6,176 bases of DNA from DASTHS01 sp035718085. Its GTDB lineage: Bacteria > Actinomycetota > Acidimicrobiia > Acidimicrobiales > Palsa-688. Made by a program: the position numbers and the translations under genes. The DNA is taken from contig DASTHS010000087.1 in the NCBI GenBank assembly GCA_035718085.1, positions 1 to 6,176 on the forward strand, read 5' to 3'. Positions 1 through 5,674 of this stretch are shown here, one piece after another. Numbering within the stretch: position 1 is the stretch's first letter; every line of letters starts with the position of its first letter. The notes under the pieces are model-generated. The model was not told where the DNA came from and made no database searches. It saw only the letters and a list, made by a program, of their open reading frames with translations.

Positions 1-402
1 GATGCCGATGCCGGCGAGCACGGCGATCGCGGCGATCAGGGCGACGATGGCGACGTGCACCCGGCCGCCGGGCGCCCGGGTGGGCGTGGCGCCCTGGGGG
101 GCACCCCACCACCCGGGCGTGGCCGGCGCCACCGGCGGGCCACCCCATCCGCCGCCCGAGCCCCAACCGGTCGCGGCGGGGGCGGCCGGGGGCCACCCAC
201 CGCTGGCCGCGGCACCGCCGGGCGCACCCGACCAGGCGCCGGGCGGGTCGATGGCCACGTCACCGGTCCAGGCCTGGCCGTCCCAGTAGCGGCGCCGTCG
301 GTCGTCCCACGGGTCGGGGTACCAGCCGGCAGCGGGCCCCGACGACGCGGGGGTCTGCCAGGCGCCGCTCTGGCCGGGTTGGTCGTTGCGCTCGTCGCTC
401 AT
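1..402 (-). CDS. DUF2510 domain membrane protein, N-terminal part (runs off left edge)
   Basis: Read on the minus strand from an ATG at 402, the frame stays open to base 1 and gives 134 residues with no stop, so the C-terminus is missing. Residues 26-46 hold the DUF2510 signature (GWYPDPWDD…RYWDGQAWT), a short tryptophan-rich motif common in actinobacterial membrane proteins and of unknown function. Residues 47-112 form a Gly/Pro/Ala/Trp-rich, low-complexity linker with repeated GWG and GGW units. From about residue 114 a strongly hydrophobic run (VHVAIVALIAAIAVLAGIGI) begins, very likely a transmembrane helix cut by the window edge. The expected topology is a cytoplasmic N-terminus followed by a membrane anchor and an unseen extracytoplasmic domain. 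A GGAGGAG ribosome binding site lies upstream. The gene is divergent from the pyruvate kinase gene. The domain call is firm; the overall function is unknown. Confidence 0.85.
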   Translation of the reverse strand, partial: MSDERNDQPGQSGAWQTPASSGPAAGWYPDPWDDRRRRYWDGQAWTGDVAIDPPGAWSGAPGGAAASGGWPPAAPAATGWGSGGGWGGPPVAPATPGWWGAPQGATPTRAPGGRVHVAIVALIAAIAVLAGIGI

Positions 403-579
403 GGTGAAAGGGGTTCTCCTCCGGTCACCGAGGCTACGGTGCCCCGGGGCCGACGGCCACACTGCATCGTCGGAAGCCACGGTGCGAGCCTGGCTCGGGA
501 ACATGAATGCCCACTGAGGCGGCGATGAGAACCTTCGCGCGATCGGTGCAGCCACGGCGACCTGCGACACTCGGCGGCC
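403..579. other. Divergent intergenic region between DUF2510 gene and pyruvate kinase gene
   Basis: These 177 bases separate two divergent starts and should carry promoters for both genes. I see only the GGAGGAG site of the minus-strand gene. No convincing -35/-10 pair, operator palindrome, riboswitch or small gene is visible. The frames that cross the region on either strand are continuations of antisense shadows of the neighbouring genes. Confidence 0.5.
416..422 (-). promoter_or_regulatory. Shine-Dalgarno of the DUF2510 gene
   Basis: The minus strand reads GGAGGAG here, a near-perfect anti-16S match, 13 bases before the ATG at 402. The spacing is slightly long, but no other in-frame start codon lies closer, and the match supports 402 as the start. 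Confidence 0.6.
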
Positions 580-2040
580 ATGCCCCCCACCCCCCGATCC
601 CGAGCGAGGCGGCGCACGAAGGTCGTCGCCACCGTCGGCCCGGCCAGCTCGGACCCGGCGACGCTGGCGGCCATGGTCGCGGCCGGCATGGACGTCGCCC
701 GACTCCCCCTCGCCCACGGCAGCATCGACGAGGCCGTGGCCCGCTTCCGGCTGGTGCGTGCCGCCGCCCCCGAGGTCGGCATCCTCGCCGACCTGCCGGG
801 CCCGAAGGTCCGCGCCGCGTCGTTCCCCGACGGGGGCGCCGCCGTGGCCGCCGGCGACCCGATCGAACTGGTCACGGCCGGTCCGGGCGACACCAGCAGC
901 TCCGCCCGCATCGCCGTCGCCCACGACGAGCTCGTCGAGCACCTGATCCCCGGCGACCGCGTGGTGCTCGGCGACGGGCTCGTCGCCCTGCGGGTCGAGG
1001 GGCGCGACGGCGACCGGGTGACCGCGACGGTGCTCTCGGCCGGCCTCCTGCAGGGCCGCCCGGGGGTCACGGCCCCCGCCGGGCGGGCGCGCCTGGTGAC
1101 CCCGACCGCCGACGACCTCGACCGCCTCGCCGTGCTGCTCGACGAGGGGGTCGACATGGTCGCGGTGTCGTTCGTGCGCAAGGCCGCCGACATGGAGGCG
1201 GTGCGGGCCGCCGCCGCCGGCGCGGGCGTCGACGGCGACCGCCCGCTGCTGATGGCGAAGATCGAGACCGGCGAGGCCGTCGACGACCTCGACCACATCC
1301 TCGCCGTGTCCGACGCAGTCATGGTCGCCCGAGGCGACCTCGGCGTGCGGATCCCGCTCGAGGACGTGCCCCACGTGCAGAAGGAGGTCATCAAGGCGGC
1401 CGTCCGCTTCGGCCGGCCGGTGGTGACCGCCACGCAGATGCTCGAGTCGATGATCTCCTCCCCGGCACCCACCCGGGCCGAGGTGACCGACGTGGCCAAC
1501 GCCGTGTTCGACGGCACGAGCGCGGTGATGCTCTCGGGCGAGACGGCGATCGGCGCCCACCCGGTGGCGGCCGTGGCCACCATGGCCGCCATCGCCGAGC
1601 GAGCCGAGGCCGACTTCGACCACGCCGGCTGGGGCGCAGGCCTGGGCGTGCAGTCGGTGGCCGGCGGCCCGGCGGAGCGCATCACCGCCACCACCACCTC
1701 GGCGGCGTGGCGGGCGGCGCACGAGGTCGGTGCGGCGGCGATCATCGCCTGCACCAAGACCGGCACCACCGCCCGGGTCATCTCCCGGTTCCGCCCATCG
1801 GCACCGATCGTGGCCGCCACACCCTCGACGCGGACGGTGCGCCAGCTGGCGCTGTCGTGGGGCGTGACCACCGTCGGGGTGCCGGTGTCCGACCACACCG
1901 ACGACATCGTGTGGTTCGCCGTCAAGGCGGCGGTGGAGGCCGGCCACGCCGCCGCGGGCGACCTGGTGGTGGTGCTGGCCGGGTCACCGACCGAACCCGA
2001 GCCGGTGACCGACACGATCCGCATCGTGCGGGTGCACTGA
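580..2040 (+). CDS. pyk: Pyruvate kinase, divergent K+-independent-type
   Basis: 486 residues, the normal length. The enzyme would transfer phosphate from phosphoenolpyruvate to ADP in the last step of glycolysis, in the cytoplasm. The N-terminal barrel opens with TKVVATVGPASS (13-24); the B domain is about 72-172; the effector-type C domain is about 365-486. Conserved catalytic residues visible are R41, D71, K227 and E229 in MAKIE, D253 in ARGDLG, and T285 in ATQMLESM, followed by PTRAEVTDVANAVFDG and MLSGETA. Position 76 is Lys (GPK), the residue that replaces K+ in K+-independent enzymes. Oddly, the usual RLNFSHG is RLPLAHG (41-47), so the Asn and Ser K+ ligands are Pro43 and Ala45; the usual KGVNLP region is PGVTAP. 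ATG 580 is the first in-frame ATG after a stop at 526-528, with no strong ribosome binding site. The family is certain; whether this is the main pyruvate kinase or a divergent paralogue is open. Confidence 0.93.
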   Translation: MPPTPRSRARRRTKVVATVGPASSDPATLAAMVAAGMDVARLPLAHGSIDEAVARFRLVRAAAPEVGILADLPGPKVRAASFPDGGAAVAAGDPIELVTAGPGDTSSSARIAVAHDELVEHLIPGDRVVLGDGLVALRVEGRDGDRVTATVLSAGLLQGRPGVTAPAGRARLVTPTADDLDRLAVLLDEGVDMVAVSFVRKAADMEAVRAAAAGAGVDGDRPLLMAKIETGEAVDDLDHILAVSDAVMVARGDLGVRIPLEDVPHVQKEVIKAAVRFGRPVVTATQMLESMISSPAPTRAEVTDVANAVFDGTSAVMLSGETAIGAHPVAAVATMAAIAERAEADFDHAGWGAGLGVQSVAGGPAERITATTTSAAWRAAHEVGAAAIIACTKTGTTARVISRFRPSAPIVAATPSTRTVRQLALSWGVTTVGVPVSDHTDDIVWFAVKAAVEAGHAAAGDLVVVLAGSPTEPEPVTDTIRIVRVH

Positions 2041-2055
2041 CCCCTCCCGGAGCCA

Positions 2056-2073
2056 CGCCCGGTCACGCGGGCG
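2056..2073 (+). terminator. Possible terminator hairpin after pyruvate kinase gene
   Basis: CGCCCG (2056-2061) and CGGGCG (2068-2073) form a perfect 6-bp G/C stem around a 6-base loop, starting 15 bases after the pyk stop. There is no T-run on either side, so this is not a classical intrinsic terminator. Actinobacteria often use hairpins without a U-tail. In DNA this rich in G+C such a stem can arise by chance, so confidence is low. Confidence 0.3.
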
Positions 2074-2077
2074 GCCC

Positions 2078-2109
2078 GGCCGACCGGCCGACCGGCCGAC
2101 CGGCCGGCC
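2078..2109. repeat. 8-nt tandem repeat (GGCCGACC x3 plus a variant copy)
   Basis: Three perfect head-to-tail copies of GGCCGACC (2078-2085, 2086-2093, 2094-2101) are followed by GGCCGGCC (2102-2109), a copy with one changed base that is itself a perfect palindrome. The array sits between two convergent stop codons and ends 3 bases before the minus-strand stop. It could fold into several alternative GC hairpins or arise by slippage. No function can be assigned. Confidence 0.85.
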
Positions 2110-2112
2110 CGG

Positions 2113-2571
2113 TCAGCCGGTGAGCGCCACGGAGTCGAGCACGTCGAGCACCGGCCGCATCGCGTCGGGCCGGTCGGCGAGGACGCTGGCGTCGACCTCC
2201 AGCAGGCGGCCGGGCTCGACGGCGACGAGCGCGAGGAGCTGCTCGATCGTCGCCTCGATCGGCGGGAACCAGCGCCGGTAGCGCACGAGGTACGCGTGGC
2301 GGCCGGCGAAGGGCACGACGTCCTGCTCGAGCAGCTCGAACCCCTCCGCAGCGGCTGCCCGGCCGGTGACCACGTTGCCGACCCAGTCGCGCAACCCGTC
2401 GCCGGTCGGCGGGTCGAGCGGCTCGTCGGAGAAGCTGATCGACGGCCGGTACGAGCCGCCGGCGGGGCCGAGCAGCTGCAGCGGGAACACGTCGCTGCGC
2501 TGCCAGTCCCAGCCGGGCGGCAACCGCACCGACACCCCGAGCGACGGCTCGGTGATGACGCGCTCGGTCAC
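2113..2571 (-). CDS. Small DcrB/PsbP-like (DUF1795-type) protein, possible chaperone or adaptor of the DUF4157 protein
   Basis: 152 residues from a GTG start at 2571 that overlaps the TGA of the upstream DUF4157 gene by four bases (GTGA), so the two are almost certainly translationally coupled. The protein has no signal peptide or membrane segment. It begins with a pattern typical of the PsbP/DcrB/Mog1-like fold: short strands with LGVSVRLPPGWDWQ (11-24), SYRPSISFSDE (40-50), a helix around 57-78, then FELLEQDVVPFAGRHAYLVRYRR (78-100) and LLALVAVEPGRLLEVDASV (112-130), ending in a helix (PDAMRPVLDVLDSVAL). Known members of this fold include LpqN/DcrB proteins and the Eag chaperones (DUF1795) that hold type VI effectors. 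The fold call rests on pattern alone and is moderate. The chaperone, adaptor or immunity role is inferred from coupling to the putative cargo. A longer upstream start would overlap the DUF4157 gene in another frame and is unlikely. Confidence 0.7.
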   Translation of the reverse strand: MTERVITEPSLGVSVRLPPGWDWQRSDVFPLQLLGPAGGSYRPSISFSDEPLDPPTGDGLRDWVGNVVTGRAAAAEGFELLEQDVVPFAGRHAYLVRYRRWFPPIEATIEQLLALVAVEPGRLLEVDASVLADRPDAMRPVLDVLDSVALTG

Positions 2572-4307
2572 CCGAGGAAGCTCAGCGTCGACAGCACGCT
2601 CCCCATCGACGACCAGGAGGGCAGCACCGACCAGCCCCACGACAACCAGGTCGACGTCGGGATCTTGAGATCGACATCCCAGGCGAAGCCGAGGCCGAGC
2701 GACCCCTTGACGGTGGCTTTGACCTCGAGCTCGCCGTTCTCCCACGTCATCGTGCCACCGAGCGCCCCCCCGACCCCGAAGGTCACCCCCAGGTTCCCGG
2801 TGAAGGTGCCGTAGGTCTTGCCGCCGTGCTTGTACACCACGGTGGTCTTCTTGGTGAGCTCGATCCCGCTGAACGCCTGGAGGTCGCCTTTGAGCACGGC
2901 CTTCTGCCAGCCGAGCTCGTAGTCGCCGGTGGCGGCCGCCTTGCCACCGACGAACCCCTCGAACGTCGTCGCGGCGTCGATGGACCGGTCGTTGCCGAGG
3001 GCGAACTTCGGGAAGTCGACGACCTTCTTGCCCTCGATCAGCGGCGCCTTGACCTCGAGCTTGCCGGCACCCTTGACCGCGCCTTTGGCGAGGACGCCGA
3101 CGCTGCCCTGCACGTTCTCGGTCGACAGCCCGAGCTTCTGGAGTTGCTCGTCGGTCAGCTGCACCTCGACGAGGCTCAGGTCGAGCACCTTGTCGGCAGC
3201 CTGCTGGGCCATCGACTTGTCGGGCTCCTTCGTGGGCGTCGTCTTCTCCCACGTGCCCTCCGTGTCGCGCTTGGAGCTGTACTCGTAGCCCTCGTCGGTC
3301 TTGTTGAAGGTGTTCTCGGAGGGCTTCTCGTCGGTCCTGTAGCCCAGCACCTTCCAGAAGTAGCCGGCGAGGTCGTAGCTGCTCTCCCCCTCCCCCTTGC
3401 CGAGCTGCCCGCCGACCGCCTTCGGCCGCTGCTTCTCGAGTGCGACGATCTCCCCCTCGAGCTTCTTGCGCTTCTTCTCGAGCTCGGCGACCCGGGAGGC
3501 GACGCCCCTCTGGTTCTTGGTCAGCTTCGACTTGTTCTGCTTCTTCGACATGAAGTCGTCGTGCTTCTGCTTCTCGGTCGTGTGCTCCTTGATCACCTTC
3601 TCGAGCTCCGCCTTCTTGCGGTCGAGCGCCAGCTGGTCGAAGTCGCGCCTGAGGGTGCGCGCCGCTCTGCCGCCCTGCTGGAGGGTGTGGGTGAGCTCGT
3701 GGGCGAGCAGGTGGTCTCCCGCCTCGGTGCCCGCCACCGGCGCCCCCCGCCCCATGAAGATGTCGTTGCCCACGGTGAACGCCCGGGCCATGACCCGGTC
3801 GTTCAGGTCGGCGGCCCGCTCGTTCCGGTGGATCCGGACCACCGAGAGGTCGGCACCGAACGCATCCCCGAACCTGCGCTGCTCGACGGCGTCGAGCGGC
3901 GCACCACCGCCCGAGCGTGCCCGGTCGATCAGGCCCTCTGTCTGCGATCCGACCTCGCCGCCCGCAGCACCGACTTCGGTGGCGCTGCGCCGCAACCGGG
4001 CGACCGCGGGCACGCCGGCGAGGGGGCTGGGGGTGGCGCCGGCACTGCTCGGCGCGCGACCCCCGCCGGCGCGCACCTGGCGCACCACTGCGTCGGCCAC
4101 GGCGTCGGCCTCCCGTTCGGCCGGGTCGTCGGCGGGGCCGACCGTCAGGCTCGGCTGGCCCATGGCCAGCAGCTGGCGGGCGATCCTGTTGCCGACGGCG
4201 CGCTGCAGCGCCGATGCGGCCTCGTCGGGGGACTTCGCCTGGCCCGCCAGGACGGGGGCGGGCGTCGGGCCGCGTTCGGCCACCTGACGGTCGGCGCGTG
4301 CGCTCAT
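2568..4307 (-). CDS. DUF4157 (HELTH) putative metallopeptidase-domain protein with unknown beta-rich C-terminus; eCIS-cargo-like
   Basis: 579 residues from the ATG at 4307. Motifs in order: LQRAVGN (35-41) and DPAEREADAVADAV (61-74), the N-terminal signatures that usually accompany DUF4157; a Pro/Ala/Gly linker; and the DUF4157 domain (about 138-212) with FGDAFGADLSVVRIHRN, ARAFTVGNDIFMG and the zinc-binding HELTH (203-207) followed by TLQQ. Then come a lysine- and glutamate-rich coiled coil (about 222-296), a polar stretch (300-400) and a glycine-rich beta-strand region (about 400-548) in which LEVKA occurs twice (417-421, 527-531). The C-terminus has four tryptophans (554, 557, 559, 565). 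DUF4157 proteins are known to associate with extracellular contractile injection systems and polymorphic toxins, and their peptidase activity is mostly inferred. No signal peptide is seen. No sheath, tube, baseplate or ATPase gene is in the window. I do not recognise the C-terminal region; toxin, carrier and structural roles are all possible. DNA for the middle and C-terminal part is visibly lower in G+C than its neighbours. Confidence 0.9.
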   Translation of the reverse strand: MSARADRQVAERGPTPAPVLAGQAKSPDEAASALQRAVGNRIARQLLAMGQPSLTVGPADDPAEREADAVADAVVRQVRAGGGRAPSSAGATPSPLAGVPAVARLRRSATEVGAAGGEVGSQTEGLIDRARSGGGAPLDAVEQRRFGDAFGADLSVVRIHRNERAADLNDRVMARAFTVGNDIFMGRGAPVAGTEAGDHLLAHELTHTLQQGGRAARTLRRDFDQLALDRKKAELEKVIKEHTTEKQKHDDFMSKKQNKSKLTKNQRGVASRVAELEKKRKKLEGEIVALEKQRPKAVGGQLGKGEGESSYDLAGYFWKVLGYRTDEKPSENTFNKTDEGYEYSSKRDTEGTWEKTTPTKEPDKSMAQQAADKVLDLSLVEVQLTDEQLQKLGLSTENVQGSVGVLAKGAVKGAGKLEVKAPLIEGKKVVDFPKFALGNDRSIDAATTFEGFVGGKAAATGDYELGWQKAVLKGDLQAFSGIELTKKTTVVYKHGGKTYGTFTGNLGVTFGVGGALGGTMTWENGELEVKATVKGSLGLGFAWDVDLKIPTSTWLSWGWSVLPSWSSMGSVLSTLSFLG

Positions 4308-4316
4308 GGCATGGAT

Positions 4317-4323
4317 CCCCCTC
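4317..4323 (-). promoter_or_regulatory. Shine-Dalgarno of the DUF4157 gene, decides start
   Basis: The minus strand reads GAGGGGG, nine bases before the ATG at 4307. An earlier ATG at 4312 is only four bases away and reads ATG-CCA-TGA, ending at once, so it cannot be the gene start. Its stop overlaps the true ATG. The spacing and frame both choose 4307. Confidence 0.65.
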
Positions 4324-4344
4324 GTGGTGGCCCCGGTTGCGAAC

Positions 4345-4373
4345 GGTCTAGCTGCCCCGGCACCGGTCGACAA
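4345..4373 (-). promoter_or_regulatory. Possible promoter for the DUF4157 gene pair
   Basis: On the minus strand TTGTCG (4373-4368) is followed, after exactly 17 bases, by TAGACC (4350-4345). These match the -35 and -10 consensus at 4 and 3 of 6 positions. Transcription would start near 4338, about 30 bases before the ATG. It lies in the 76-base gap after the crotonase stop. The match is weak, and co-transcription with the upstream crotonase gene is equally possible. Confidence 0.3.
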
Positions 4374-4383
4374 GGGCCTCCGG

Positions 4384-5187
4384 CTACTCGCTCGTCGGCC
4401 CGGTGAAGCGCGGGGCACGCTTGTCCCGGTGGCTGGCCAGGCCCTCCCGGGCGTCGGGGCCCTCGAAGCCGATGAACTCGTAGGCCAGGCTGGCGTCGAA
4501 GATCGCCGACGCCGACCGGTACCAGTGGTTGAGGGCCATCTTCGTCCACCGGATGGCCTGCTGCGCCCCGCCGGCCAGCTGCTCGGCCACCGCCAGCGCC
4601 CGGTCGCCGACCTGTTCGTCGTCGACGCAGATCGACACCAAGCCGATGCGCTCGGCCTCCTCCCCATCCAGCTCGTCGCAGGTGAGCAGGTAGTACTTCG
4701 CCTTGGCCATGCCGCACAGCAGCGGCCAGCAGATCGCCGCGTGGTCGCCGGCGGCCACGCCGAGGCGGGTGTGGCCGTCGATGAGCCGGGCCCGCCGTCC
4801 CACCACCGACACGTCGGCGAGCAGGCCGGCGACCAGGCCGGCGCCGACGGCCGGCCCGTGGATGGCCGACACGATCGGCTTCGAGCAGCCGATCACGTTG
4901 TAGACTAGGTCGCGCGCCTCACGCAGCACCCGCAGGCGGGTGGCGTGGTCACCGACCATCCCGTCGAGCAGCTCGAAGCTCCCCCCGGCGGAGAACGCCC
5001 GGCCGGCGCCGCGGAGCAGGGCCACCCGCGTCTCGGGGTCTCGGTCGACGGTGAGCCACACGTCGGCGAGCTGGCGGTGCACCTCGGGGGTCACGGCGTT
5101 GAGGCCGGGGGCGTCCAGGGTGATCCGCAGCACCCCCTCCGCCGGTCGGTCGAAGGTCAGGCCGGGGAAGGCGTCGTAGGGCTGCAC
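4384..5187 (-). CDS. Crotonase-family (enoyl-CoA hydratase/isomerase-like) protein lacking both hydratase glutamates
   Basis: 267 residues from a GTG at 5187, the usual crotonase length. Family features: VLRITLDAPGLNAV (19-32), the oxyanion-hole region GRAFSAGGSF (62-71), PIVSAIHGPAVGAG (104-117), the DxH stretch with LGVAAGDHAAICWPLL (142-157), EEAERIGLV (176-184), WTKMALN (214-220) and a C-terminal FxGPDAREG…KRAPRF. Family members bind acyl-CoA thioesters and stabilise an enolate. When aligned with rat enoyl-CoA hydratase, the catalytic Glu144 and Glu164 positions correspond to Val119 and His139, keeping the exact spacing of 20. Hydration is therefore unlikely; isomerase, lyase or thioesterase-like chemistry is possible. 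The fragment DxHxRxGxxAGD is shared by a large actinobacterial EchA group, mostly uncharacterised. The start lacks a strong ribosome binding site; the nearby ATG at 5198 is in another frame. It may be co-transcribed with the DUF4157 gene 76 bases downstream. Confidence 0.9.
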   Translation of the reverse strand: MQPYDAFPGLTFDRPAEGVLRITLDAPGLNAVTPEVHRQLADVWLTVDRDPETRVALLRGAGRAFSAGGSFELLDGMVGDHATRLRVLREARDLVYNVIGCSKPIVSAIHGPAVGAGLVAGLLADVSVVGRRARLIDGHTRLGVAAGDHAAICWPLLCGMAKAKYYLLTCDELDGEEAERIGLVSICVDDEQVGDRALAVAEQLAGGAQQAIRWTKMALNHWYRSASAIFDASLAYEFIGFEGPDAREGLASHRDKRAPRFTGPTSE

Positions 5188-5254
5188 CCGGCGATCATGG
5201 GGCGCGCCCGCCCCGCGCGTCGAGGCGCGGCGCCAGCCGGGTAGGGCCCCGTCG
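5188..5254. promoter_or_regulatory. Divergent intergenic region between crotonase and CoA-binding genes
   Basis: A 67-base gap between two divergent starts must hold or overlap both promoters. GTAGGG (5241-5246), eight bases before the ATG at 5255, can serve as the plus-strand ribosome binding site. CCGCGC/GCGCGG (5213-5218, 5225-5230) is a short inverted repeat of doubtful meaning. No convincing promoter hexamers are seen. Confidence 0.35.
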
Positions 5255-5674
5255 ATGACCGACCCCGCCGACGTGCTGCGCCGCTCTCGAACCATCGCCG
5301 TCGTCGGGGCCTCGGGCACGCCCGGCAAGGCGGCGTGGGAGGTGCCGCAGCGGCTGCTGGCCGACGGCTGGCAGGTGGTGCCGGTCAACCCCGCCTACGA
5401 CCAGCTCTACGGGCTGCCCTGCCACCCCGATCTGGCGGCGGCGACCGAGGCCAACGGCGGCCCGCTCGACCTGGTCGACGTGTTCCGCCCTCCGGCCGCC
5501 GCGGCTCGGGTCGCCGCCGACGCGGTGGCCGTGGGCGCCCGGGCCGTCTGGCTGCAGCTCGGCATCCGCTCGGCCGAGGCCCGCCGGGTGGTCGAGGCGG
5601 CGGGCATCGACTACGTCGAAGACGCCTGCACCGCCGTGGTCGCCGGCTACCCCGGCGTCAGGCCCAGCAGCTGA
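5255..5674 (+). CDS. CoA-binding domain protein, YccU-like (COG1832 type)
   Basis: 139 residues, the normal size for this single-domain Rossmann-fold family. Seen in order: TIAVVGASGTPGK (13-25), the glycine-rich nucleotide or CoA-binding loop; GWQVVPVNPAYDQLYGLPCHPDLAA (38-62); LDLVDVFRPP (71-80); GARAVWLQLGIRSAEA (94-109); and GIDYVEDACTAV (117-128), where the D-x-C ending matches the family's conserved DRC. Related domains occur in succinyl-CoA synthetase alpha and acyl-CoA synthetases, but the stand-alone proteins have no established reaction. The protein is cytoplasmic, with no signal or membrane segment. Divergent from a crotonase gene, it may share CoA-linked chemistry with it, which is inference. 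The usual final KxEH motif after the cysteine is replaced by AVVAGYPG, so the C-terminus is somewhat atypical. Confidence 0.9.
   Translation: MTDPADVLRRSRTIAVVGASGTPGKAAWEVPQRLLADGWQVVPVNPAYDQLYGLPCHPDLAAATEANGGPLDLVDVFRPPAAAARVAADAVAVGARAVWLQLGIRSAEARRVVEAAGIDYVEDACTAVVAGYPGVRPSS

Larger units (their letters stand above)
2041..2112. other. Convergent intergenic region
   Basis: This 72-base gap lies between the pyruvate kinase stop and the stop of the minus-strand DcrB-like gene. It should stop transcription from both sides. It holds a short perfect hairpin at 2056-2073 and an 8-nt tandem repeat at 2078-2109. No gene is seen in it. Confidence 0.6.

Noticed and set aside
399..2066. Long open frame of 555 codons antisense to the pyruvate kinase gene
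   Set aside because: Its translation is low-complexity Ser/Thr/Ala/Arg-rich with no recognisable motif, and it mirrors a clear pyruvate kinase. Long antisense frames are expected at this G+C.
507..2123. 538-codon plus-strand frame overlapping pyruvate kinase
   Set aside because: The product is an Arg/Gly/Pro-rich out-of-frame shadow without motifs; the in-frame alternative is a full-length enzyme.
2572..3252. Longer start for the small DcrB-like gene
   Set aside because: It would overlap the DUF4157 coding region by hundreds of bases with low-complexity Arg/Gly-rich sequence. The GTG with four-base overlap is the natural start.
2568..4307. A full contractile injection system or defence island in the window
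   Set aside because: Only a cargo-like DUF4157 protein and a small partner are present; there is no sheath, tube, spike, baseplate or AAA+ ATPase gene, and the neighbours are metabolic.
2826..4406. 526-codon plus-strand frame opposite the DUF4157 gene
   Set aside because: Leu/Val/Arg-rich antisense shadow. The minus-strand reading has clear DUF4157 motifs, a ribosome binding site and coupling to the next gene.
4308..4667. N-terminal extension of the DUF4157 frame upstream of 4307
   Set aside because: It overlaps the crotonase 3' end in another frame, is Arg/Ser/Trp-rich and motif-free, and the Shine-Dalgarno sits just before 4307.
5213..5230. CCGCGC/GCGCGG inverted repeat as an operator or terminator
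   Set aside because: A 6-bp all-G/C stem is common by chance in this composition and nothing else supports a role.
5188..5388. N-terminal extension of the crotonase to 5388
   Set aside because: The added residues are antisense to the CoA-binding gene and unlike any crotonase N-terminus; the GTG at 5187 gives the standard start.
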